From VRUE01 sp035548675 (GTDB lineage: Bacteria > Actinomycetota > Thermoleophilia > Solirubrobacterales > 70-9), in NCBI GenBank assembly GCA_035548675.1, contig DASZSJ010000028.1, forward strand, positions 1-21,720: 21,720 nt of DNA. The letters run 5' to 3'. The stretch's first letter is position 1. The number at the start of each line of letters is the position of its first letter. The notes under the pieces were generated by a model, which ran no database searches, was not told the DNA's origin, and saw only the letters and a program-made list of their open reading frames with translations. Shown one piece after another: positions 6,737-16,900 of the stretch. The translations under genes were made by a program, and so were the position numbers.

Positions 6737-6897
6737 GAGACTGTCTCAAACCCGCGCACGCCTGGCGGCACCGGACACACTTCGCGGGACGTCGTCCTCG
6801 GTCGGTCAAATGGCGCTGCCATTCGACCTCTCCGCGTCCTACCCCGCTCGGCCCGGCACTCCCCAGCCGCACACGCGGGTTTGAGACAGCCTCTTAG
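6733..6897. mobile_element. MITE-like element with 24-bp terminal inverted repeats
   Basis: Left arm 6733-6756 (CTAAGAG then ACTGTCTCAAACCCGCG) and right arm 6874-6897 are inverted over 24 bp with one mismatch. A central hairpin GGTCAAATGGC / GCCATTCGACC (about 6805-6830) has one mismatch. TA at both ends is consistent with the TA target duplication of IS630/Tc1-type transposition but is too short to prove it. There is no internal ORF of note, so it would be non-autonomous. The left end supplies the merR stop codon. Confidence 0.7.
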
Positions 6898-6990
6898 CAC
6901 CCCCGATTGCTCGCCGGGCAAGGCCGCTGCAGCTCGATGGGCGGGGCGAGGGCGCTTTGCCTTGGGTGACAGCCTCAGACCAAAACCTGC

Positions 6991-7013
6991 ATCTATTGAT
7001 ATATATCTATTGA
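6991..7013. promoter_or_regulatory. AT-rich direct repeat before the arsenate-reductase pair
   Basis: ATCTATTGA occurs at 6991-6999 and 7005-7013 around the palindrome GATATATATC (6998-7007). The block is strikingly AT-rich in this genome and ends 4 nt before the ATG at 7018. ArsR-family operators are AT-rich and placed like this, but no arsR gene is in the window. The rest of 6898-7017 shows nothing I can name. Confidence 0.45.
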
Positions 7014-7017
7014 AATC

Positions 7018-7293
7018 ATGTTGGTCAATGCATCGGTCATGGGCGACCTGAGCGGGAAGCCCGTCGACAAGCGCAACAACAGAAGACACATGAGGCGACT
7101 CGCGAGCGTGCTCCCCCAGTTGATGGAGGAGTTCCATGCCAGCCGGGACTCGAAGGAAGTCCTCGATTGCGCAGATGCAGTGCTCGCCTATTACGAGAAG
7201 ACAGTGTTTCTCTGGCCGAGCCTGAGGAACGTTCGCTGCCGCACGAGCGAGTGCCTCCGAGCCGGCGTGTGCGAGGGAATCGTGAGCACGTGA
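7018..7293 (+). CDS. Stand-alone three-helix-type domain, paralogue of the ArsC C-terminus
   Basis: A 91-aa protein. Residues 24-85 align without gaps to residues 138-199 of the next gene's product, with 27 of 62 identical by hand count, including H24, CADAVL and the ending RT-ECLRA--C. Conserved cysteines are C51, C79 and C85. It corresponds to the small helical dimerization domain known next to the catalytic domain in some actinobacterial arsenate reductases (for example C. glutamicum ArsC1'), a family assignment made from memory. ATG 7018 follows the AT-rich block directly; ATG 7039 is an alternative. It lies 31 nt before arsC, so the two are probably co-transcribed. Confidence 0.75.
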   Translation: MLVNASVMGDLSGKPVDKRNNRRHMRRLASVLPQLMEEFHASRDSKEVLDCADAVLAYYEKTVFLWPSLRNVRCRTSECLRAGVCEGIVST

Positions 7294-7324
7294 CGTCTTC
7301 AAGTGTCTTGAGAGGGGGTTGGCG

Positions 7325-7945
7325 ATGAGGTACGTGTTGTTCGTTTGCAACCACAATGCCGGGCGCTCGCAGATTGCGCAGGCGTTTTTCGAACGCGATG
7401 GCCCGGATGATGTGAGGGCCGAGTCTGCCGGCTCCCAACCTGCCGCTCAGCTCTGGCCGGGCGTGGTGGGGGCGATGCAGGAGATCGGGATCGATCTCGG
7501 CGATCGCAAGCCACGCAAGCTGGTGCGCGAGACCCAGCTGCACGCGGACTGGGCGGTGACGATGGGCTGCGGCGACGCCTGCCCCTACGTGCCGACCACT
7601 GTGGAAGATTGGGATATTCCCGATGCTGCGGGCCTCTCCCTCGAGCAGGTGCGTCCCATTCGCGACGAGATCGAGGCTCGCGTACGCGACCTGATCGATA
7701 CTCGGCTCGACGCGATCCGAACCGACCCGACCGTGCACCGGCTCCGGCTCGTGCAGATGCTGCCGCCGCTGATAGATGAGTTCTCCGTAGAGAGGTCGGA
7801 CGAGGAGATCCGCGCCTGTGCGGACGCGGTGCTTTCTCGCTACGACGACGCGCCGGTTCGCGGTCACATCCTCACTCTTGCCCGGCGCCGCACTCGGGAG
7901 TGCCTGCGGGCCGAGACCTGTCACGAGCTGGCCGGACTCGGCTAG
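7325..7945 (+). CDS. Arsenate reductase (LMW-PTP type) with C-terminal helical domain
   Basis: Reduces arsenate to arsenite in the cytoplasm. The 206-aa product has the P-loop C-NHNAGRS at 8-15 (catalytic C8), GCGDACP with C82 and C86, and WDIPDAAGLSLEQVRPIRDEIEARV, all typical of actinobacterial LMW-PTP-fold ArsC, which often use mycothiol/mycoredoxin. Residues 138-199 are an extra helical domain duplicated as the free 91-aa protein upstream. In the best-known enzyme of this kind the helical domain is N-terminal; here it is C-terminal. Start ATG 7325 has GAGGGGG 7-8 nt upstream; the TTG at 7319 is less likely. No arsenite exporter or arsR is in the window. Confidence 0.88.
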   Translation: MRYVLFVCNHNAGRSQIAQAFFERDGPDDVRAESAGSQPAAQLWPGVVGAMQEIGIDLGDRKPRKLVRETQLHADWAVTMGCGDACPYVPTTVEDWDIPDAAGLSLEQVRPIRDEIEARVRDLIDTRLDAIRTDPTVHRLRLVQMLPPLIDEFSVERSDEEIRACADAVLSRYDDAPVRGHILTLARRRTRECLRAETCHELAGLG

Positions 7946-8047
7946 CGGAGACATTCTTCTCGGGCGTGGTCGTCCGCTTCCTTCTATGAGGATGGCGGGG
8001 TCTCGCTACCGCCGTACATAGCGCCCTCGTCATCAATCTGTGATCGA

Positions 8048-8111
8048 TTGGTGACGATCTGGATACCTCACTGATAACGACTTGTAAATAGGTCGTAGAA
8101 GTTCAGTGAAC
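8048..8111 (+). promoter_or_regulatory. Possible promoter of the PstS-like gene
   Basis: GTGACG (8051-8056) and GATAAC (8073-8078) are 16 nt apart and resemble -35/-10. A perfect dyad GTTCA-G-TGAAC (8101-8111) lies downstream; it resembles a PHO-box half (GTTCA) but not the direct-repeat form. The rest of 7946-8047 has only a weak 5-bp hairpin (GGCGG/CCGCC) that might end the arsC transcript. Confidence 0.3.
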
Positions 8112-8114
8112 CCG

Positions 8115-8168
8115 CTTGACAGCGCCATTTGCGCCCACAACGCTGGCGCCGCAAATGGTTCCGTCAAG
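8115..8168 (+). other. Leader hairpin of the PstS-like gene
   Basis: CTTGAC (8115-8120) pairs with GTCAAG (8163-8168) and CCATTTGCG (8125-8133) with CGCAAATGG (8150-8158), separated by a 4x4 internal loop. The stem ends at the Shine-Dalgarno region (AAGGAAAGG, 8166-8174), so it could affect translation or mRNA stability. Confidence 0.5.
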
Positions 8169-8184
8169 GAAAGGAACGACTCGA

Positions 8185-10139
8185 ATGAGCCAGATTAAGA
8201 GTGCGCCCCGGAGGCGTGGGCGTACCCGCGCGGCAGGGCTGCTTGCTGTTGCAGCCACCGCGCTAGCGGCGTTTGGACCGGCATCCCCGGCCAGCGCCGA
8301 TTTCACCACCGGCAAGTGCGCAGGGCCGAACATCCAGGGCAACGGCGCCAGCTTCGCCAAAGGCGCCCAGGAAGTCTTCAACCTGAACTTCAAGAACGGC
8401 TACTGCCTGGGAACACCGCGGCAGGGTTCGATCAACGTCACCTACACCGCGGACGGCAGCGGCGCCGGCATCGCGACCATGCAGCTGCGGAACAACGAAT
8501 CGCGCTTTGCCGGCAGCGACGATCCTCCCACTCCAGCCCAGGTCAACCTGATGAACTCGGGCGGGAAAAAAGTAGGCGAAGTCGTCGAACCCGACGGCGT
8601 GAGCGGCAACGAGGGCAAAGTCCACGTCTTCCCGATCGCGGCGGGCGCGGTGGCTCCTCTGGTGAATTTCCCCAACGGCTGTAATCCGGAACTGCTCAGC
8701 GACGAAAACAGCACCGTGCCGGATGCCGAAATGGCGACGAAGAAAGCGCTGCTGCGCGTGCGCTTTCCGAAGGCCAAGTTCGAGCGGATTTGGGCAGGAG
8801 CGGAAAACGACAAGTGGAGTGACGTATTCCCCGAACTCGCGGGTGACTCCGATTGCGAAGTGCCGATCATCCGCGTCGTCCGCTTTGACAAGTCGGGCAC
8901 GACGTTCTCCTTCAAGGACTACCTGCGGACGATCGACGGAGCCGAAGGCTGGACCACGACCTACGAGAACGGTCCGGCGGGGATTGGCAACCGTCAGTGG
9001 CCGGGTGCGACGTTCGGCCCCCGCGACGATTGCGGCAACAAAAACGGCGTCAACGAACAGGACGTGGATCCGAATGGACCCGGTTCGGGCCTCGCCGACA
9101 ATTCCGATGACCACCTGACCTCAGGCTGTGGAAACGGGAATGGCGAGCTGGTCAAAAAGCTGATCGCCACCGACGGCGCCATCGGCTACTCCGACATCGC
9201 CACGGCGCGCAATTCGAGCCCCACGCTCGCCGTCGACCCGAACGAAAGCTCGGCGCCGACGACGCCGTACTGGACGCAGGTACAGAACGGAAAAACAGAA
9301 ACCAATACGCCGGGACCCTCCAACAACTGGGACTTCACCGAGCCGACCGCCGACGAAGTCAACGGGTTCAAGACGACAGCGGCATCCAATCCATCCCAGA
9401 AGGGTGCGAACTGTCTCGAAACCGAATTCAAAAATACGCCGGCGTCGAGCTTCGGCGACTGGTCCAAAGCCAGCGGCGCGAACGCGGTCAAAGGCTTCGG
9501 CATCTGCACGATGACCTATGGCCTCGCGTTCGATGACAACGCGACGGTCTTCGGCAACACGCCGGAAGAGGAGAGCAAGGCCCGCACCGTCAAGGACTAC
9601 ATGGAAAGCATCGTCAGCGAAGCGGGACAGGCGACGCTGTTCGGCGCCGACTACGCTCCGCTGCCGCCGGCGCTGATCGCGATTTCGCGCTCTGGCGTCG
9701 CCGAAATCGGCTGGAACAAGGCCGGCTCCGGTGGCGGTGGCGGTGGCGGCGGCGGTACGACCGGTGGTGGCAGCACGACCACTGGCGGCAGCACCGACAA
9801 GGGCACCACTCCGGTCAGCAACCTGTTTACGTTGACCCGCAAGACGGTCTCCTCCAAGGCCGGCTCGGCGACGCTCGCGGTGAAGCTGCCGGGGGCCGGC
9901 AAGCTCGACGTTCTGGGCACCGCCAAGCTCGGCAAGAAGAAGGTCACCGTCGGCCACGTCGTCGTCAACGCGGCGAAGGGCGGCACCTACAACGTGACGC
10001 TGAAGCCGACCGGCGCGGCGAAGACCGCCCTGAAGAAGAAGGGCAAGCTGAAGGTCAGCCTCAAGCTCACCTTCTCGCCCAAGGGCGGCACGGCAAAGAG
10101 CTCGACCAGCTCGCTGACGCTGAAGCTGGCCAAAAAGAA

Positions 10140-10143
<4 letters not shown>
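8185..10143 (+). CDS. Exported PstS-like binding protein with C-terminal beta domain
   Basis: The 652-aa product starts at ATG 8185 (AAGG 10 nt upstream) with a Sec signal peptide ending near PASA-DFTTG; there is no lipobox. Residues of about 45-500 resemble phosphate-binding PstS: IQGNGASFA, TADGSGAGI, FAGSDDPPTP, VHVFPIAAGAVAPLVNF, IWAGAENDKWSDVFPEL and VVRFDKSGTTFSFKDYL. A glycine/threonine linker (about 514-545) leads to a 100-residue lysine-rich beta domain, LFTLTRKTVSSKAGSATLAV to the end. A similar domain ends the PD40 protein at 19136-21202. It is visibly less GC-rich than its neighbours. The ligand is not shown to be phosphate, and no pstCAB follows. Its TGA overlaps the next start (GTGA). 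Confidence 0.8.
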
Positions 10144-12177
<2,034 letters not shown>

Positions 12178-12185
<8 letters not shown>

Positions 12186-13839
12186 GAGGGATCGGCGAAA
12201 CCCGCGCGCGCGGCCCGGTCAGCGGGCGAGGACTGCACTGGCGGCGCTTGCCGCGGCGCTTGCCCTGCTCGTCGTCCCGGCTCCGACGCCGGCCCCGGCC
12301 GAACCGCCGATCTGGCGCCTCGAGCAGCCGCCACCGCCCGCGGGCCTGCCCTTCAAGGTCCCGCTGGGGGAACCCGGCGACCTCAGCTTCTGGGCGCCGA
12401 ATCGAGGCTTGCTCACCGTCGGCGGCAACGACACGATCCCCCCCGGCATCTTCAGCTGGAACGGCCAGAGCTGGCACCAGCTCGCCACCGTCTGCGGCGG
12501 TGGGGGCGACACCTCGCGGATCGCCTGGGCGGGTCCGGACGAGTTCTGGGTCCTCACCGCGCCGAGCCTGCCGCGACTCGGCGCGGGCCTGTCGCTGTGT
12601 CACTTCCTGAACGGTCAGGTGGTCGCCTCCTACAGCACCCCGCCGGAATCCTCCGATCCCTTCCGCCAGATGCTCTCCGCCGCCTGCAACGGGCCCGGCG
12701 ATTGCTGGTTCGGCGGCGTCGGCTCCCAGGACGCCGTCGGCGAGCGGGTTGGCGCCTTCCACCTCCACTGGGACGGCAGCTCGCTCGTCAGCGTCTACGG
12801 CCCGCAGGGGCGCGGCGTCAGCGACATGGAGTTCCACGGCGGGAAGCTGTACGAGAGCACGCTCGTGGGCCGCTCGCCCGAGGACCGAGACGAAACGGTC
12901 GATCTGGCCGAACCCGAGCCCCTGCCCAGGCTGATCCACACGATCTCAGGGCACACGTTCGGCAACGACCCCTTCACGCCCAGCGCCTTCGCCGCGGGCG
13001 GCACGGAGCTCCTGGCCCTCGACGGCGCCGGCTCGAGCCTCTGGGCGGTCGGCGGTGGCGCCGCCTCGGGGCCGTCCGCCCCGAGCGGTGGCTCCGTCCC
13101 CAGGCCGCCGTTGGCGGCGCGCCTGGTTGGCGCCAAATTCGAAGAGCTGACCCTGAGTGGAGGCGCCGTCGACACCAGCGACCGCTTCGGTGACGTCGCG
13201 GCGCTGCCGGGGACGAACGCGGCGATGGCGACGCAGGTTCCGTTCGCCGACCGGCACAGCACCAACTCCAAGGCGAAGGTGGCCACGATCGCAGGCGACG
13301 GCACCGTGACCACGACCGTCCTGCCCGCCGCCGGCGCGGGGCGGGGCAGCGCCGCCCGCATCGCCTGTCCCGCGGCCGACGACTGCTGGATGGTGACCTG
13401 GGGAGGCTGGCTCTTTCACTACGGCGACGGGAGCCCGGAGGCAGTCGACACCGACCCCAACTTCCAGGGCACGATCGTCTTCCGGCCAAACGAGGCCGCC
13501 GAACAGTTCATCCCCGATGCGCTGCCCGAAGACGACTCGCAGCTCTTCGCTCCGCCGCCGCTGGAAACCGGCAAAGAAGAAGGCCGCAAGGCGAAGGTGC
13601 GCCGATTGCCACCGCTGCTGCGCAACATTCACTCCGAGCTGCACGGGCTGCGGCTCGTCGTCACCTTCGTCGTCACCAGGCGCGCCCGCGTGCAACTCCT
13701 CGCCAAGCGGCGCGGGCGGGTGGTGGCGCGCACGCCAAGGCGCGTCCTCTCACCCGGTCACCGCGCACTGAGCCTGCAGCTCTCGCGCCGGGAGTACCCG
13801 ACCGGTCTCGCCTTCAGGACGAAGGAAGTGAAGCGATGA
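12178..13839 (+). CDS. Secreted propeller-like protein with C-terminal Ig-like domain
   Basis: The 553-aa product starts at GTG 12178, overlapping the ftsH stop by 8 bases; GTG 12124 is an alternative. An arginine-rich n-region and hydrophobic stretch (RTALAALAAALALLVVPAP) form a signal peptide cleaved near residue 40. The body has propeller-like blades with W/DGSS/WNGQSW motifs (SWNGQSWHQLATVC, HLHWDGSSLVSVYG, CWMVTWGGWLFHYGDG). A C-terminal beta domain follows (HGLRLVVTFVVTRRARVQLL to the end) and resembles the small surface domains of its neighbours. Function is unknown; it is likely an extracellular partner of the 1488-aa protein downstream, which has similar blades. Confidence 0.7.
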
Positions 13840-13888
13840 GTTCCGGTGCGCCTTTGCACCGCCATAGGGGGATAGAGCGCACCGGAAC
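13840..13888 (+). other. Intercistronic hairpin with alternative pairing
   Basis: GTTCCGGTGCGC (13840-13851) and GCGCACCGGAAC (13877-13888) are perfect 12-bp arms around 25 nt. GGTGC (13845-13849) can instead pair with GCACC at 13856-13860. It starts one base after the stop at 13839 and ends 12 nt before the next GTG, next to the G-rich ribosome-binding stretch. No T-run follows, so simple termination is unlikely. Confidence 0.6.
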
Positions 13889-13900
13889 GGGGGTGGGGGT

Positions 13901-16900
13901 GTGAGTCGCGGGCGCTCGCGGCGTGCGGGGCAGCGGCGGCTGGCGCTTGCCGTGCTCTCGCTCGGCCTCGCGGTCCTGATCGCCCTCATCGCCGCGACCC
14001 GCGGCAGCGGTGCGGCGGCGGGTGAGGGTGAGCCGGCGCCGCTGCCGCTGCTCGGGGTGGCCGATCCGGAAGCCCTCCTGATCGGCTCCTCCTCGGGCGG
14101 TGAAGCCTGGGCCTACAGGCAGCTGCCGCTCGCGGTCGGCACGGTCGACGCCGGCTCTGGGCGGCTCGCCTTCGGGCCGCAACCCAGCTCCCCGAGTCCG
14201 ACCAAGCAGCTCGCCTTCCTGCGCTACGCCGGCGCCGGCGGCTGGCAGGTCTTCCAGACGCCGCTCGATGAGAACGGCAACCCGTACCGCGGGCCCGTGC
14301 CGAACCGGCTTTCGGCGCGGATCACCCCGGCCGGCGGGGGGGTGCTGGTCGGCCGCGACCTGCAGAAGCAGGCCGGCGAGCAGGTCGTGGTCCTCGACCA
14401 CGATCCCGGCGGCCCCTGGCGGGCGCTGCCGGCGCCGCCCCCCGGCGTGTTGCTGCCGCCGGAAGGGGAAGCGCCGGGCGAGGCGCTCGCCGCCGAAAAC
14501 GGGATCGGCGCGGTCGCCGACGCCGCCTTCGACGAAAGCGGGCACACGGCCATCTTCCTCGCCCCCAAGGGGCGCTCCGTCGAGGGTGCGGTCATCCACT
14601 GGGACGGCAGCGACTGGACGCGCGAGCCGGTGGAGGTCCCGGCCGGCTCGGAAGCCAAGTTCCACATCCTGGCGATCGCCGCCAGCGGCGCCGCGAACGC
14701 CTGGGCGATCGCCGAAGCGGCTGAAGCGCTCGGCCGCTCCTTCGTCCTCCTGCAGCGGACCGGCAGCGGCGCGAGCGCGAAATGGGTCGAGCGCGGCCTC
14801 GGCGCCGCCCAGTTCGCCGACGCCAGCACCCCGGCGGAGGGGATCGAAGGCCTGGCGCCGCTCAGCGGCGCGGCGCAGCCGCTGAGCGTCACCCAGGACG
14901 GCGTTTGGGTCGACCTCAGCGGCACGATCGAAGGCGCCCAGCGCGACCTGACGATCTATTACGACATCTCCGCCGGGAGGGTCACCGGCGCCTGGTGCGA
15001 TGCCTCGCTCTGCGAAAGCGGGGGTGGGCTTGCGGGGGGGCAGCTCGGGGTCAGGCTCTCCCGCCAGCTCGGCTATCGCAGCTTTGCCTGGCCCGGCGGC
15101 GAATTCGGAACCCGCATCGTCACCAACCCCCTCGACCCCGGCGGCAGCGAGGAATCCAACCGCGGCACCTACCTTCGCTTCGCCGAAGGACAGTTCACGC
15201 GCATGCCCGGGGGCGGCGGCAACTTTCGCGCCACCGGCGCCTTCTCCAGCGTCGACGAGGGGTGGCTGCAGGGACCGGTCGAGATCTCGGCCAAGCGCGC
15301 GCCGAGCCTGCTGCGCCCCTGGCCGATTCCGCTGCGGGCGCCGCTCACCGCGATCGCCGGCGCGCCGGGGTCGCCGCTTGGCGCGCTCGGGTCGGCCGCG
15401 CTCGCCGTCGGCGCCGACGGGGCGGTCGCCCGTTATGCGCCGGGCCGCGGCTGGCAGAGGGAGTACCTGACCAGCTCCAGCGGCGCCGTCAACAAGGCGA
15501 CGCTGCGCGGGGTCGCCTGGCCCGAACCGGGCCACGCCTACGCCGTCGGCGACCGTGGCGCGATGTGGCAGTGGAACGCCAACGACGACCTCTGGATCGC
15601 CGATCCCGGCGTGCCGATCGGTTTCGAAGGCAACCTGATGGGCATAGCCTTCGACCCGGCCGATCCCAGCCGCGGCTACGCGGTGGGCAAGGGCGGCGTG
15701 CTGCTCGGCTACGGCAAGAGCTGGGAACAGGAAGCTCTGCCGCCGGGCTTTGCCGGCGCCAACCTGACCTCGATCGCCTTCGCCGGCAGCGCGGCGATCG
15801 TCGCCGCGGGCGGCGACCTGCTCGTCAACGAAGGCGGCGGCTGGCACGTGGACGCCTCCGCCCACGCCCTGCTCGACAGCGTGCGCAGCGGCAACCCGCA
15901 GCTCTACGCGGTGGCCGGTTTGGCGGACGGGGGCGCCGTCGCCGCTGGGCGGGACATCGTGATCGAGCGCGACAGCGCCACCTCGCCCTGGCGTTTCTCC
16001 AGGCAGCCGATCCTCGGCTCGACCGCGATCGCTGCCGCGGCGGTGCGGGACGGGGGGAGCGTGCGCGCCGTGCTCTCGGTGGTGCCGCAGGTCGCCTACC
16101 CCACCGCCGACGACCTGCCGCCGCCGGACCCCAACGTGCCGCCGCCGATCGTCCCGCCCTTCGGCCTGCCCGGCGACGGTTACCTGCTGCGCGAGACCGC
16201 GAGCGGCTGGGAGGACGAGGAGCGCACGGCGTTCGCCGGCGCCGGCCCCGACCGCCCGGTGAAGACCGACCCAACCCTGGCGCTGCTGCTCGAACCGTCG
16301 GGCGAAGGCTGGGCGGTGGGCGGCTGGAGCGGCAGCTCCGACGCCGCCGGCCGCGGCGTCTCGGCGAGTGGGGGCGGCGCCAACGCGGTGAGGGCGCGGG
16401 TGCGCACGGCGACAATCTCGCGCTTCGGGCCAAACGCGGCCGCGGCGCCGATCGGGGCGACGCCGCAGCCGCTGCCGATGCCCGCCGGCCCGGTCCGCTT
16501 CGCGGTGGCCGGCAACGCCCAGTGCGAGGAAGCCTGCGCCGACCTGGCGCCGGAGTCGCTCGGCCCCGACCGCACGCTGAGCGCCGCGCTCGGCCTCATC
16601 GCCAGGACGCGGGGCGGCTGGGGGCCGCGGGCGCTGCTCTACACCGGCAACCGGGTCGGCACCGGGCTCGGGCCCACGGACGGCGCCCGCTACGCGGCGC
16701 TGCTCGGCTCGGCGCCCGGCCTGCCGGTGTTCCCGGCGCTTGGCTCCAACGACCTCGGCGACGGTTCCGGGGCCGGCGCCTTCGAGCAGTCCTTCGCCGG
16801 CTTCCCGGCGCCGCTCGGCGCCGGCGCCGCCCCGGCCGGGATCTCGACCACCGGGATCCCGGGGGCCGCGCCGGGCCCCGGCGCCCGCACCCACTACGCC

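Noticed and set aside
7018..7300. Possible frameshifted remnant of the reductase gene
   Set aside because: It has its own start and stop, no catalytic domain remnants, and aligns without gaps to the extra domain only, so a real small gene fits better.
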